A stretch of 64,000 bases of DNA from positions 1,612,001-1,676,000 of the forward strand of contig NC_017219.1 in NCBI RefSeq assembly GCF_000269965.1, read 5' to 3'. Shown in pieces: positions 1 through 10,049 of this stretch; within the stretch, counting starts at the first letter, position 1, and each line of letters starts with the position of its first letter. The notes beneath the pieces are model-generated. The model searched no databases. It had not been told where the DNA came from and saw nothing but the letters and a program-made list of their open reading frames with translations. Position numbers and translations under genes: made by a program. The DNA comes from Bifidobacterium longum subsp. infantis ATCC 15697 = JCM 1222 = DSM 20088. Its GTDB lineage: Bacteria > Actinomycetota > Actinomycetes > Actinomycetales > Bifidobacteriaceae.

Positions 1-1757
1 TCGCCCAGCCACTGCAAGACGGCGGGCAGGATGATGCGGTTGATTTTGGCCGCGCGCCCCACGCCGGCAGTGAGCGCCTGCACGTGGCGGATGGCGGCGT
101 CCGGGTCGCCGAAGCCGATGGATTCGAATCGTTCCTGTGCGGCCTCGACGCTCAGCACGATCTGGTCGTTCTCCATCTGGGCGTTGACCGGCAGCATCGG
201 GCGATAGTAGATGTCGAGGTGCAGGTGGCGTACTTCGCGACGGGTGTCGTCGTATTTGTCGACGAGTTCTTCCGGGTGCAGGCCGAACGCGCGGGCGAGG
301 CGACGCAGCTCCTGGTTCTGGTTGAGCTCGTCCACGTCGATGTCGCGCTTCTTCTCGAGGCCTCCGACCGAGGCTCGGCCGAGGTCCGGGAACAGGTGCG
401 TGCGCTTCAGGGACCAGATCTGCTGGCGATGCTCCATCACGCGCTCGAAGCGGTAGTCCTGGGACATGCGCACGGCCTGTTTGCGCGAGACATAGCCGCC
501 TTCGGACAGGCGCTGCAGCGAGTCGAGCGTGTTGCTGGTGCGCAGCGATTCGTCGGTGCGGCCGTGTACGAGCTGGAGCATCTGCACGGTGAATTCCACA
601 TCGCGCAGGCCGCCGCGGCCGAGCTTGATTTCGCGGTCCTTCAGGGGCGCGGGAATCAGATCCTCCACGCGCTTGCGCATTTTCTGGCAGTCGTAGACGA
701 AGTTCTTACGCTTGGACGCGCTCCACACGAACGGCCGGCTCATGTCCATGTAGGCCTGGCCGAGGTCGGGGTCGCCGGCCACCGGGCGGGCCTTGAGCAG
801 CGCTTGGAACTCCCAGTTCTCGGCCCACTGCTCGTAATAGTTCTTGTGAGAGGAGAGCACGCGCACCAGCGCGCCGTCCTTGCCTTCCGGGCGCAGGCCG
901 CCGTCGATCTGCCACAGCGGCTGCTCTGCCACGCCCATGATGACGGACTGGCAGACGCGCTGCAGCATGGTGCCCATCTTGGTGCCCACGCGGATCAGCG
1001 TCTGATGGTCCACGTCCTTGTCGGCCGGTTCGACCACGTAGATGAGGTCCACGTCGGAGACGTAGTTCAGTTCCTGTGCGCCGAGTTTGCCCATGCCGAT
1101 GATGGTGAAGCGCACGTGCTCGTTGCCCTCGGTTTCGTGGCGGGCGATGGCCAGCGCGCCTTCGAGCGCCGCGTCCGCAAGGTCGGACAATTCGCTGCTG
1201 ATGGTCGGTTGGATGCGAATCGGATCCTCCGCCATGACGTCCTGCGCGATGATGGCGGCCAGCTGCCGGCGATAACCGGCACGCAGCGCCGTGGCCGCTT
1301 CCGCCAGATCCTTGGAGGCGACGGGCATGGCCTGATCGTCGGGATCGGCGCCGACCGCCATGAGCAGACGGGCTCGACGCTGTGCGCGGTTGAACAGGTG
1401 ACTGTCGGCGCTGCCGACGGACGCGGCTTCGACGAGTTCCGGCCTGAAACGCATGAACTTGCCCATCGCGTCGGAGGCGCCGAGCACGGTGATCAGACGT
1501 CGAAGGGCACCGGCGTCGGGAATGACCCGATCCAGATCCCGCCGACTGGACTGCATCGCGTTGACGATATCCACGAAATTGCCCAGCGCCACGTCGGGGT
1601 CGCACGCATGGGCCAACACGCCCAGCAATTCGGCGCATCGTCCATCGGCGATGGCGTCGGCCTTGAGCTGGCCGAACAGGGCGCGAGCCCTGTCGAGGTC
1701 TTGCAGACCTGCCCTGATGAGGTCCATGGAGCTGGGTTTGAACATCGACGATTCCAT
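1..1757 (-). CDS. glnE: Glutamine synthetase adenylyltransferase/deadenylylase GlnE (3' end off window)
   Basis: Bifunctional enzyme that adenylylates and de-adenylylates glutamine synthetase in response to nitrogen status. The minus strand is open from position 1757 to the window edge (about 585 residues; the family is around 1000). It shows the nucleotidyltransferase signature GMGKLGAQELN followed by SDVDLIYV at about residues 220-240, and GRGGLRDVEFTVQ at about residue 380. The ATG at 1757 is the first start after an in-frame TAG; an ATG at 1745 is the alternative. It lies about 55 bp downstream of bsh on the same strand, so co-transcription is likely. The C-terminal half is missing only because of the window edge. 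Confidence 0.93.
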   Translation of the reverse strand, partial: MESSMFKPSSMDLIRAGLQDLDRARALFGQLKADAIADGRCAELLGVLAHACDPDVALGNFVDIVNAMQSSRRDLDRVIPDAGALRRLITVLGASDAMGKFMRFRPELVEAASVGSADSHLFNRAQRRARLLMAVGADPDDQAMPVASKDLAEAATALRAGYRRQLAAIIAQDVMAEDPIRIQPTISSELSDLADAALEGALAIARHETEGNEHVRFTIIGMGKLGAQELNYVSDVDLIYVVEPADKDVDHQTLIRVGTKMGTMLQRVCQSVIMGVAEQPLWQIDGGLRPEGKDGALVRVLSSHKNYYEQWAENWEFQALLKARPVAGDPDLGQAYMDMSRPFVWSASKRKNFVYDCQKMRKRVEDLIPAPLKDREIKLGRGGLRDVEFTVQMLQLVHGRTDESLRTSNTLDSLQRLSEGGYVSRKQAVRMSQDYRFERVMEHRQQIWSLKRTHLFPDLGRASVGGLEKKRDIDVDELNQNQELRRLARAFGLHPEELVDKYDDTRREVRHLHLDIYYRPMLPVNAQMENDQIVLSVEAAQERFESIGFGDPDAAIRHVQALTAGVGRAAKINRIILPAVLQWLG

Positions 1758-1813
1758 AAGATTCCACTATATACGCTCATGCCCTTCCGAATGGGGCATG
1801 AGCCGGGAAGGAG

Positions 1814-2767
1814 TCATCGGGCGACGCTGATGAGCTCCGAGGAATCCATATCGTAATCGGCCATGGCGTAGGAACGGATGGCGGGATCATCATAGGTGTT
1901 CATGTAATAGGTGTTGGTCTTGGACGAGTATCCGCTGGTGAACAGCGTGCGTTCGAACTGGCCGTTGCCCATCTTCGCCATGCCGTCCACCATCTGCACG
2001 GAGCCGAGGGTGTGGAACAGGCGCGACACATTGGCGGCTTCATCGTTCTGCTGCGGGTAATGCGCGTTGGTGTAGGCCACACGAACGAAGCGGGACGGGG
2101 AGCTCACGTCGCCCGGGATGCCATGCATGCCCACACCCGCACCCCAGGCGGTCAAGGAGGCCTTGCCCCATGAAGTCGGTTCGGCCATCTCGTTGCTGAC
2201 GCACATGTAGTTGCGCAGATTCTCCATATGGAAGTCGAACGTCGGCTGATTGGTCAGCACATCGACGTCATCATGATGCACATGCATGCCATCGGCCATC
2301 TGCTCGACGACGATGCTGCGTTTGCCGTCGCCGATGAACCAGTGCAGCAGCGACTCCTGCTGTCCCGGCACGATCTGGGAGACGAGCGTCACGTTCCTGA
2401 GCGCCTCCTCGACCTCGTCGACGGAGTCGAAATTACGCGCCACCCACAGCGGGAATTCGAACGTGGCGACGTTCTCCGTGCCTTCGACCGGTTCGTGGAC
2501 GAACGAGGCGTAACCAGGGAAATTCAAGCCGGCGATGGCCAGACCATGTTCGTTGGCGCAGTCGAAATACATCGGCCTATCGGCCATGACCACGCCCACG
2601 CCGATCACCGCGTTCGGCTTCGCCTTGCCGCTCGCACCGAACACCGTGTCATAGTGGTAGCCGCACGGAGTGACCAGGATGGTCTCCCCATATGAGAAAC
2701 TCCAGTCGAGATTACGGCCGAAATAGGTGTTGCCCTCATCATCGGAGAAACGGACACCAGTGCACAT
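1814..2767 (-). CDS. bsh: Bile salt hydrolase (choloylglycine hydrolase)
   Basis: Cytoplasmic Ntn-hydrolase that cleaves the amide bond of glycine- or taurine-conjugated bile acids. The start at 2767 gives MCTGVRF, so removing Met exposes the catalytic Cys. The pocket signature GRNLDWSFSYGE follows at about residues 15-27. Length is 317 residues, as in characterised B. longum enzymes. A strong site (GGAAGGAAG) precedes the ATG; in-frame ATGs further upstream would bury the nucleophile and are rejected. It sits directly upstream of glnE, an adjacency known from bifidobacteria. Confidence 0.96.
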   Translation of the reverse strand: MCTGVRFSDDEGNTYFGRNLDWSFSYGETILVTPCGYHYDTVFGASGKAKPNAVIGVGVVMADRPMYFDCANEHGLAIAGLNFPGYASFVHEPVEGTENVATFEFPLWVARNFDSVDEVEEALRNVTLVSQIVPGQQESLLHWFIGDGKRSIVVEQMADGMHVHHDDVDVLTNQPTFDFHMENLRNYMCVSNEMAEPTSWGKASLTAWGAGVGMHGIPGDVSSPSRFVRVAYTNAHYPQQNDEAANVSRLFHTLGSVQMVDGMAKMGNGQFERTLFTSGYSSKTNTYYMNTYDDPAIRSYAMADYDMDSSELISVAR

Positions 2768-2900
2768 AACGGACTTCCTTCCATCGCTTTGGTTGGCTTG
2801 CACGTTCATGATACCCATCGGCCGCTGGGTGAACTCTGGGTTTCGCCAGCAGGTTAACGTGCGGCGCGACGCATTGAGACGCGCCGCGCCGCGATATGCG

Positions 2901-3755
2901 TCAACCTTGCGTACCGAGGAACAACGGTTCCACGTTGCGCCAGATACGGCGCGTGGTGGCGGGGTGGTTCATCGAATACAGGTGGACGCCGTCCACGCCG
3001 TGGGCCACGAGGTCGGCGATCTGCTCGGAAGCGTAGAGGATGCCGGCGGTACGCAGCGATTGAATGTCATCCTCCCACCTGTTCAGCAGTGCATCGAGTT
3101 TGTCGGGAATGCGCGAGGCGTTGCGTTCGGCCATGCGCCGCACCGACTTGGCGCCGCGCACCGGCATGATGCCCGCTTCGATCGGCACGGTGATGCCGGC
3201 GGCGCGAGCCTTGTCCAGGAAGCGGTAGAAATCCTCGTTGTCATAGAACAATTGCGAGATCAGACGGGTGACGCCGGCATCGACCTTGATCTTCAGGTTC
3301 TCGATGTCCTGATCCAACGATCCGGACTGGTAATGGCCTTCTGGATAGCATGCGCCGAACACCGTGAGATCCGGTTTCATGGATCTGATGTAGGACACGA
3401 GATCGCTGGCATGGTTGAAATCGCCGACCAAACGTTCGCCATCGATGTAGTCGCCTCGCAAGGCGAGCACCGCGCTCACACCGGCCTGCTCGAACATGTC
3501 GAGGGCCTCGTCGATTTTCGCCTTGTCGGAGTACAACGCGGTCAGATGCGCGACTGCGGGAATGCCGTACTCCTTGCTGATCGTGTGGGCGATGCGCGCG
3601 GTGGCGGTGCGGTCCGAATGGGTGCCGTGGCCGTAGGTCACGGAAATGAAGTCGGGGTTCAGCCCCTCCAGACCGTCAAGGGTGTCATAGATGGTGTCCA
3701 CGGGAGCGTTGCGTTTCGGGGGAAAGACCTCAAGGCTGAACATCGGGGAATGCAT
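2901..3755 (-). CDS. metF: 5,10-methylenetetrahydrofolate reductase MetF
   Basis: FAD-dependent reduction of 5,10-methylene-THF to 5-methyl-THF, the methyl donor for methionine synthesis. The 284 residues fit the bacterial catalytic-domain-only form. The sequence begins FSLEVFPPKRN, and LALRGDYIDG and QLFYDNEDFY are typical TIM-barrel motifs. The site TAAGGAAA lies before the ATG at 3755. It follows metE by 59 bp on the same strand, so the pair supplies and uses 5-methyl-THF in one step. A 10-bp hairpin lies between the two genes. Confidence 0.95.
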   Translation of the reverse strand: MHSPMFSLEVFPPKRNAPVDTIYDTLDGLEGLNPDFISVTYGHGTHSDRTATARIAHTISKEYGIPAVAHLTALYSDKAKIDEALDMFEQAGVSAVLALRGDYIDGERLVGDFNHASDLVSYIRSMKPDLTVFGACYPEGHYQSGSLDQDIENLKIKVDAGVTRLISQLFYDNEDFYRFLDKARAAGITVPIEAGIMPVRGAKSVRRMAERNASRIPDKLDALLNRWEDDIQSLRTAGILYASEQIADLVAHGVDGVHLYSMNHPATTRRIWRNVEPLFLGTQG

Positions 3756-3775
3756 GCTGATTTCCTTACATAAAC

Positions 3776-3805
3776 CCGAGCTCCCTCATCCGGAAGGGAG
3801 CTCGG
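3776..3805 (-). terminator. Hairpin between metE and metF (possible attenuator or processing site)
   Basis: Perfect 10-bp inverted repeat, CCGAGCTCCC with GGGAGCTCGG, separated by a 10-nt loop in the metE-metF spacer. In the minus-strand direction it is followed by a short GGGTTTAT rather than a long U run. It may attenuate or process the transcript and set the metE:metF ratio instead of ending transcription fully. Confidence 0.55.
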
Positions 3806-3814
3806 TGATTTCCG

Positions 3815-6118
3815 CTACTTGTCGAGCCTGGCGCGCACGGCCTTGGCGGCGGCGACCAGATGTTCAAGGCTCGGCCAGGTCTCGTCGTTGCCTCGGGTCT
3901 TCAGACCGCAGTCGGGGTTGATCCACACCTTCTTTACGTCGATCTTGTCCAGGATCTCGTAGATGCGATCCTCGATCTCCTTCTCGGAGGGGATGCGCGG
4001 GGAATGGATGTCGTACACGCCCGGACCGGCTTCGGTCTCGAACCGCGCGTCGTGGATGGCGTCAAGCACCACGAGATCGCCGCGGGACGCCTCGAAGGAG
4101 ATCACGTCGGCATCCATCGCATCGATGTCGCGGATGATGTCGTTGAACTCGGAATAGCACATGTGCGTGTGGATCTGGGTGGTCGGCTTGACGGCGGAAT
4201 GCACCAGACGGAAGGCCGGGATGGCCCAGTCGAGATACTTGGCGTGCCAGTCGGACTTGCGCAGCGGCAGCTTCTCGCGCAGGGCGGCCTCATCGATCTG
4301 GATGATCTTGATGCCGGCGGCCTCAAGATCGAGGACTTCGTCGCGGATGGCGAGAGCGAGCTGCTTGGTCTGTTCCTCATGGGTGATGTCCTCACGCGGC
4401 CAGGACCAGTTGAGGATGGTCACCGGTCCGGTGAGCATGCCCTTCATCACATGGTCGGTCTTGGACTGGGCGTACGCGGACCATTCCACGGTGATCGGGT
4501 TGGCGCGGGAGACATCGCCCCACACGATCGGGGGCTTGACGCAACGAGTGCCATAGGACTGGACCCAGGCGTTCTTGGTGAACAGGAAGCCGTTGAGATT
4601 CTGGCCGAAGTACTCGACCATGTCGTTACGCTCGAATTCGCCATGGACCAGCACATCGAGGCCGATCTCCTCCTGTTTGCGGATGACGGCGTCGATCTGC
4701 GATGCGATGAACTCGTCATAGGCCTCCTTGGTGACTTCGCCCTTGCGCAGCTTGGCGCGCTCGGCGCGAATCTCCTTGGTCTGGGGGAAGGAGCCGATGG
4801 TGGTGGTCGGCAGCAGCGGCAGCCCGAGGGCCTCGCGCTGCAGGGACTGGCGCTCTTCGCGGGCCGGCTGACGCACGTAGTCGGCATCGGACAGCTTGCC
4901 GATGCGTTCGGCGACGGCCGGATCGGCGGCCACTCGGGTGCCGTCGAACAACGCCTGATTGGCGGCGAGGGCCGCGGACGACTTCTTCTCATCCTCGGTG
5001 GCGTCGGTCAGGGCCGCGATCTCCTTGAGCTCGCCGAGCTTTTGGACCGCGAATGCGAAGTGCTTGAGGTCTTCGGCCGGGATGCCGGTCTCCCCTTCGG
5101 TGCTGAACGGCACATGCAGCAAGGAGGACGCGGTGGAGACGGCCACATCGGCGGTGACCTGCTTCAGAGCATCGACCAAGCCGAGGGAGGTGGCGTAGTT
5201 GTTGCGCCAGATGTTGCGGCCGTTAATCACGCCGGCGAAGATGGTGGTGCCGGCGGCCACGCCGTACTTGGCGACGGCTTCGAGGTTCTCCTCGCGACCT
5301 TCGTTGAGATCCAGCCCGATGCCGTCGAAACCGAACAGGTTGACGGTCTCATACACGTCGGCGATGTGGCCGAAGTAGGTGTTGAGCAGCACCTTCACAT
5401 TGCCCTTGGCGGGCAGGATCTTGGTGTAGAGGGCCTTGAAGAGCTCGACATCGCCCGGCTCCTTGTCGAGCACGAGGTACGGCTCGTCAAGCTGAACCCA
5501 CGCGGCGCCAAGATCGTTGAACCTGGCGAGCACCTCGGCGTAGACGGCGGCCACCGCGTTGACCAGTCCTTTGTCGATCTCCAGTTCGGCGGCTTCCGGA
5601 GTACGCGCGAGCTTGAGGAAGGTGTACGGTCCGATGAACACGGGCTTGGTTTCGACGCCCAAGGACTTGGCCTCGTTGAATTCATCGAACGGTTTGGTGG
5701 AATTGAGCTTGATTTCGGCGGACGGTTCAACCTCGGGCACCAGATAGTGGTAGTTGGTGGTGAACCACTTCTTCATCGGCAGTGCGGTTACATCACCCTT
5801 GTCGCCCTGGTAGCCGCGCGCCATGGCGAAGAGCGTATCCTCCTGATCGTCGAAGGCGAGACGCTGGTAACGCTGCGGAATCACGTTGAGCAGGATGGCG
5901 GTGTCCAGCATCTGATCGTAGTAGCTGAAGTCGTTGCTGGCGATGAGATCGATGCCAGCGGCCTGCTGCAGCCTCCAATGCTTGGCGCGCAGTTCGGCGG
6001 CGGTGGCCTTGACGGCGGCAAGGTCGTTGGCACCCTTCCAGTAACCTTCGATGATCTTCTTCAGTTCACGGTTCTGCCCGATGCGGGGGAAGCCGGAGAC
6101 GGAAGTCAGAGTGGACAT
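3815..6118 (-). CDS. metE: Cobalamin-independent methionine synthase MetE
   Basis: Transfers the methyl group of 5-methyl-THF-polyglutamate to homocysteine. Length is 767 residues, the normal two-barrel size, starting [14 protein letters not shown]. Zinc ligands are visible in the C-terminal barrel: His and Cys in [10 protein letters not shown] (about residue 651) and Cys in NPDCGLKTR (about residue 736). The site TTGGAGGATTC precedes the ATG. It is first in a likely metE-metF transcript with its own promoter. The B12-independent form fits an organism without cobalamin synthesis. Confidence 0.97.
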   Translation of the reverse strand: MSTLTSVSGFPRIGQNRELKKIIEGYWKGANDLAAVKATAAELRAKHWRLQQAAGIDLIASNDFSYYDQMLDTAILLNVIPQRYQRLAFDDQEDTLFAMARGYQGDKGDVTALPMKKWFTTNYHYLVPEVEPSAEIKLNSTKPFDEFNEAKSLGVETKPVFIGPYTFLKLARTPEAAELEIDKGLVNAVAAVYAEVLARFNDLGAAWVQLDEPYLVLDKEPGDVELFKALYTKILPAKGNVKVLLNTYFGHIADVYETVNLFGFDGIGLDLNEGREENLEAVAKYGVAAGTTIFAGVINGRNIWRNNYATSLGLVDALKQVTADVAVSTASSLLHVPFSTEGETGIPAEDLKHFAFAVQKLGELKEIAALTDATEDEKKSSAALAANQALFDGTRVAADPAVAERIGKLSDADYVRQPAREERQSLQREALGLPLLPTTTIGSFPQTKEIRAERAKLRKGEVTKEAYDEFIASQIDAVIRKQEEIGLDVLVHGEFERNDMVEYFGQNLNGFLFTKNAWVQSYGTRCVKPPIVWGDVSRANPITVEWSAYAQSKTDHVMKGMLTGPVTILNWSWPREDITHEEQTKQLALAIRDEVLDLEAAGIKIIQIDEAALREKLPLRKSDWHAKYLDWAIPAFRLVHSAVKPTTQIHTHMCYSEFNDIIRDIDAMDADVISFEASRGDLVVLDAIHDARFETEAGPGVYDIHSPRIPSEKEIEDRIYEILDKIDVKKVWINPDCGLKTRGNDETWPSLEHLVAAAKAVRARLDK

Positions 6119-6183
6119 GAATCCTCCAAATTGTGTGCGTTCGTAACCCGATTCAGGGTAGCAAACATTCGGATTCCGGCCCC

Positions 6184-6212
6184 TATAAATAGCCGCAGAG
6201 TGTCGCTATCAA
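6184..6212 (-). promoter_or_regulatory. Probable metE promoter
   Basis: On the minus strand, TTGATA (6212-6207) and TTTATA (6189-6184) are separated by exactly 17 bp, about 65 bp upstream of the metE start. I see no convincing SAM or B12 riboswitch in the short leader. Confidence 0.5.
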
Positions 6213-6278
6213 CGGAATTTATACCCTGACGATCCCCTCCCGGCAGCCCCAGGTCGCACGCGGTCACGGAGGGTCGAT

Positions 6279-6836
6279 TCAGTCAAAATCCTTCACATTG
6301 ATGACGGCAAGCAATTCGCCGCTATGAACCTGCCATTCATCGAACGGTTTGTCCAACCCCATGATCACGACGGATGCGGGCGAGAGTCCCAGATTGAGCA
6401 GATCAAGCCGTTCGGCATCGGAGTCGGGCGAGGCGAGCCATTGGGCGCTGATCGATACCGTCGGCTCATGACCCACGATCATGAACACGCGGTTCTTGGC
6501 CTTGACGTGGGCGAGCTCGTCGAACACCGCCTGCACTCCCCCGTCATACAGGCTGATGCGGTAGTCGACGATCGGCTTGTCGCCAAAGGTCTTGAGCATG
6601 CGGTCCAGTGTCTGGCGCGTGCGGGTAACGGACGAGCAGGAGATTTGATCGGGCACCAATCCCAGCGACTCGATACCCTTGCCCACGGCCTTCGCCTGTT
6701 TCAGACCTTTGTCGGTGAGCTCGCGTTCCGAGTCGCCCTTGTCGCCGAACAGCTCGGCCTTGGCGTGCCTCATGATGATGAGGATATGGTCGTATTTCTT
6801 CGCTGCTTTGGCGACTTTGCTCAGCTTGATGCCCAT
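6279..6836 (-). CDS. SixA-like histidine phosphatase
   Basis: Small phosphoglycerate-mutase-fold phosphatase, 185 residues. The catalytic RHAK motif is at residues 23-26, the second-histidine region is VGHEP, and the SSVTRTRQT segment is typical of SixA-type phosphohistidine phosphatases. There is no signal peptide, so it is cytoplasmic. The natural substrate cannot be told from sequence. The site AGGGAGCCACGG lies upstream of the ATG. The flanking genes give no functional hint. Confidence 0.85.
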   Translation of the reverse strand: MGIKLSKVAKAAKKYDHILIIMRHAKAELFGDKGDSERELTDKGLKQAKAVGKGIESLGLVPDQISCSSVTRTRQTLDRMLKTFGDKPIVDYRISLYDGGVQAVFDELAHVKAKNRVFMIVGHEPTVSISAQWLASPDSDAERLDLLNLGLSPASVVIMGLDKPFDEWQVHSGELLAVINVKDFD

Positions 6837-6933
6837 CCGTGGCTCCCTTCACGAACCGCCTGCCCGGTGTGGCGGTGTGGCGTTGCTTCCAGTATAGAGG
6901 TGTGTGAGCGCTCACAAACTCATCGTTTGGCGG

Positions 6934-8004
6934 TTATTCGTGCGTGTTGCCAAGTTCTCCCACCTGACGGTCGAGGTCACGCAACACCTTACGTAGTTTG
7001 TGGTCGGAGATGTCGCGCAGTTCCAGTTCCTCGATCTGCGCCTCACGCTGTTCGTCGGTGAGCGAGTCGATGTCGGTCTGTGTGTCCTTGGTCACGCGAT
7101 CGCGCTTTCTGAGCGCCTCGAACCCGGAGGCCATGGCGCGCGAGATAACAAGGAAACCGGTATGGCCGATCATCTGGTGGTCGGGGCGTACGGCGAGGCC
7201 TTGGGCCTTCCATGTGCGTTCGAACGATTCCTGGATCTGCGGCTCGGTCCAGCAGCCGGCCGCGCGCAGGGCTTCGGCCAGTCGGCTCATCTGCGTGGTG
7301 GTAGTTACGTAACTGACCAACACGCCGCCGGGGGCAATCACGCGGTATGCCTGGTCGAGCCTGTTCCACGGGTCGAGCATGTCGAGCATGATGCGGTCGA
7401 ACCAGTGTTCGGGCAGTTCGGCGGCCACGGAGTCGAAGTCGCCGGTTTTGAGATCCCACCAGCTGGGGGCCTCGCCGTAATACAGCGTGGCGTTGGCCTG
7501 AGCCACTTTGGCGAATTCGGGGCGCAGCTCGATCGTGGTCAGATGGCCACGATCGCCCACGGCGTCCAGCAGGTTCACGCTCATCGCGCCCGAGCCGGCA
7601 CCGGACTCAAGCACGCGCATGCCGGAACGGATGTCGCCGAGCTGGACAACCTGGGCGATGTCCTTCGGATACATGATCTGCGCGCCGCGCGGCATCGACA
7701 GCACGTAATCGGCCAGTCGCGGGCGCATCACCGCATATTCCCAGCCGCCGATGGCGCGCGACGACTTCCACGGCTTGTTCTTGTCTTTCTCTGGATAAAC
7801 CTGGTTGACCTGCGCCTCACGCTTGGCGTGCACGGTGAGGATGACGGTGCCTTCGGTCTTGCCGATCACATCGTCATGCAGAATCAGGCCATGCTCGGTC
7901 TGCGTGGAGCCGCCAGCCACAAGCTGATCGGTGATCTTCTTGCCCTTGCGGTCGGTGAACTGCACCTTCTCACCTGCGGTGAGAGGCCCGCGCCTCGGCT
8001 CCAT
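6934..8004 (-). CDS. trmI: tRNA (adenine-58-N1)-methyltransferase TrmI
   Basis: SAM-dependent enzyme that forms m1A58 in the T-loop of tRNAs. Length is 356 residues from ATG 8004, chosen because GCAAGGAGCAAGTT lies immediately upstream; an ATG 30 bp further out has no such site. The N-terminal region RRGPLTAGEKVQFTDRKGK and GAQIMYPKDIAQV precede the SAM-binding loop VLESGAGSGAMS. FDRIMLDMLDPW follows. The C-terminal tail is charged, as in actinobacterial homologues, where the gene usually neighbours proteasome-associated genes; here it does not. Confidence 0.92.
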   Translation of the reverse strand: MEPRRGPLTAGEKVQFTDRKGKKITDQLVAGGSTQTEHGLILHDDVIGKTEGTVILTVHAKREAQVNQVYPEKDKNKPWKSSRAIGGWEYAVMRPRLADYVLSMPRGAQIMYPKDIAQVVQLGDIRSGMRVLESGAGSGAMSVNLLDAVGDRGHLTTIELRPEFAKVAQANATLYYGEAPSWWDLKTGDFDSVAAELPEHWFDRIMLDMLDPWNRLDQAYRVIAPGGVLVSYVTTTTQMSRLAEALRAAGCWTEPQIQESFERTWKAQGLAVRPDHQMIGHTGFLVISRAMASGFEALRKRDRVTKDTQTDIDSLTDEQREAQIEELELRDISDHKLRKVLRDLDRQVGELGNTHE

Positions 8005-8074
8005 AACTTGCTCCTTGCGTGCTCGGTGGGTCAATCGCTACAAGTCTAATGCATGTAAGCTCGTTGGTGAGGTG

Positions 8075-8709
8075 ATGACGATGCGAATGCAGATGACAAG
8101 CCAGATCGATGCCGACGGCAATGACCCCATTTTCCTGATGTTCCACGGTTACGGCAACGACGAAAGCGAGATGGTGCGGATTCTCGACGCCGTATATGCG
8201 CCGATGCGGCCCCGTCCGCAATTGCCGCCGTACCCAGCTATATCTCGTTCCGTGCCACCTACGCAAGGCCCTATATGGGCGGCAATTACTGGTATCCCGA
8301 CGGCTGCGGCGTGGACGAGCGCCAACGCGAATGCGCGGCGGTCGGGGATGCGGTGGCTTCACTGCTGGATGCCTCGGCATTCGCCCATCGCAGGAAGATA
8401 TTGATCGGTTTCTCCCAAGGCGGTTATCTGTCATATCGTCTGGTCAAGGTGCATCCGACGTTGTTCAATGCCGCGATCCTGCTCAGTCCTTCGTTCATGG
8501 GCGAGGAACAGGCGGCGCTTGACTCCACTACCCGATTCTTCCTGGCGTATGGCGCGCAGGACCGCACGATTCCGCTGCCCGACCAGCAAACGGCCCATCA
8601 GGTCCTTGAACGGGCCGGGCATCTGACCTATCGCGAGTATTCCGGCATGGCCCATGCCATCTGTGATGAGGAAATCGCCGATATCCGGCATTTCCTACGT
8701 GCCATATGA
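8075..8709 (+). pseudogene. Alpha/beta hydrolase (phospholipase/carboxylesterase type), frameshifted
   Basis: The N-terminal part reads DPIFLMFHGYGNDESEM in frame from ATG 8075. Near position 8196-8202 the reading frame must change by one base to continue through YISFRATYARPYMGGNY to the end at 8709. The second part carries the nucleophile elbow GFSQGG, the Asp region GAQDRTIP and the His region SGMAHAI, so all catalytic elements exist but in two frames. A single-base deletion or a sequencing error explains it. An intact gene would encode about 210 residues. Confidence 0.75.
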
Positions 8710-8732
8710 TGCCGGAATAGCTTCAATATGGA

Positions 8733-8755
8733 ATATCTCCGTTCAAAGAGGTACC
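8733..8755 (+). repeat. Dispersed short repeat, copy 1
   Basis: Contains TCTCCGTTCAAAGAGGTAC, identical over 22 bp to 46015-46036 and nearly identical to 46059-46079. It lies just after the hydrolase pseudogene in non-coding DNA. Its role is unknown. Confidence 0.6.
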
Positions 8756-8834
8756 GGTCCAAGTAGAAGCGGCTCAACAATGGCGGAATGGCGCTGGCCA
8801 TGCCCATTCATCGCGCGATGGTTCTGCGATCAGC

Positions 8835-9098
8835 TCAATTCCCCTGCCGGCTGATGCCGCCCTTATGACCGGTGGCCTTGAATGGCGTGGCGCGTGCCGT
8901 CACCTTCGGCCCCGGCAGATTCGTACTGGTATTGGATTGACCGCGGAGCCCGACAGCCGGCTGGGACTCGGAGCGTCGACCAGTACCCGTGATGTTGGTA
9001 TGCCGTTTGCCGTCGTGCGCCCGTTTCCCACCAGCACCTTCAGCCTCGTCAATATCAATGCCCTTGGCGTGCAAAGCACGCGCCCACCGCTCATCCAT
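8835..9098 (-). CDS. Small basic hypothetical protein downstream of tenA
   Basis: 87-residue reading frame beginning MDERWARALHAKGIDIDEAE. The start is 8 bp after the tenA stop, with only a weak GAGG ahead of it. The rest is Lys/Arg/Gly/Thr-rich with no recognised domain. Position and spacing suggest translation coupled to tenA, but the composition is also compatible with a chance frame. Confidence 0.35.
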   Translation of the reverse strand: MDERWARALHAKGIDIDEAEGAGGKRAHDGKRHTNITGTGRRSESQPAVGLRGQSNTSTNLPGPKVTARATPFKATGHKGGISRQGN

Positions 9099-9106
9099 CG
9101 TGCGCC

Positions 9107-9841
9107 TCACACATCCCATTCGGGTTTCCACGTGTACTGTATGTCGTAGGCGCTTGACCAGAACAGGTATTCGTTCTGCACACCGGTCACGAAGATGTCC
9201 ACGAGCTCGGCCCGGCGCTCTTCGTTCAAACCCTCCACGAGCTGTTCGATGTGTTCAATCAGCCACGCCGAGCTACTCCAGAACTCCTCGGTCTTGTACA
9301 TGTCCACCCAGCTCTTGTACGGGTTGGCATCGAGCGTGTCCGCGAATTCGGCGGCGAGACGCTGACCGTAGTCGGCGTACACCCAGGCGCAGGGCAGCAC
9401 GGCGACCAGGATATCAACCAGCGGATTGCCGTATGCGATCGACAGGATGTTCGACGTGTAGGCGCGGGCGAACGCAGACTGGCGCACCGAGTTCATCTCC
9501 TGCTCGCTGATGCCGTAGCTCGCCATGTATTTACGATGCATGGCGGATTCCACATTGAAGATGCCGTTCTGCACATCCGCCATGAACCGCATGACCTCGG
9601 GATCCTGGGTCTTGGTCAACGCCAGCGCGTGCACCTTGGCGTAATCGTTCAGGTAGCGGTAATCCTGCAGCAGGTAGAACGCGAAGCGCTCGCGCGAAAG
9701 CGTGCCGTGACCCAGCTCGCGCAGGAACGGCTGCCGGTAGCCCTCCTCCCAGACCAGGTCGGAGGCCTGGCGCAGGCGCTGGGCGAACGGCGGCAGGTGG
9801 TTCAGGGTGATCGGGCCGAATGCGACGGCGTCAAAAGACAT
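9107..9841 (-). CDS. tenA: TenA-family thiaminase II / aminopyrimidine aminohydrolase
   Basis: Salvages thiamin breakdown products by hydrolysing aminopyrimidines to HMP for thiamin resynthesis. Length is 244 residues. ATG 9841 was chosen because GAAGGGGGCAAACG precedes it, 39 bp inside a longer frame. Hallmarks are the helical segment FAFYLLQDYRYLNDYAKV, the region LPCAWVYADYG with the catalytic Cys, and NEYLFWSSAYD near the C-terminus. The enzyme is cytoplasmic. No TPP riboswitch is seen upstream. Confidence 0.9.
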   Translation of the reverse strand: MSFDAVAFGPITLNHLPPFAQRLRQASDLVWEEGYRQPFLRELGHGTLSRERFAFYLLQDYRYLNDYAKVHALALTKTQDPEVMRFMADVQNGIFNVESAMHRKYMASYGISEQEMNSVRQSAFARAYTSNILSIAYGNPLVDILVAVLPCAWVYADYGQRLAAEFADTLDANPYKSWVDMYKTEEFWSSSAWLIEHIEQLVEGLNEERRAELVDIFVTGVQNEYLFWSSAYDIQYTWKPEWDV

Positions 9842-10049
9842 CGTTTGCCCCCTTCGATGGTGTTGGCCAACAGGCTCCAAGGGTCAGGCACAGCGCCTTT
9901 CTCAACCCGTTCGCCACCACGATGGCCGGCAGCTTGCATTCACGGGTTCCCCTGCAATGCGCCTCATTATGGCAACACGAACCGACAGGTGCCGGCTGCG
10001 CCTAGGATGGGAAATCATTGCTGCACGCCGAAAAGGGGAGGCGACTGTC

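Noticed and set aside
84..1856. Plus-strand 590-codon open frame opposite glnE
   Set aside because: Antisense shadow of glnE; the minus frame carries the nucleotidyltransferase motifs.
3860..6229. Plus-strand 789-codon frame over metE
   Set aside because: Antisense shadow of a clear metE.
9842..10049. TPP riboswitch upstream of tenA
   Set aside because: No conserved THI-box segments could be recognised.
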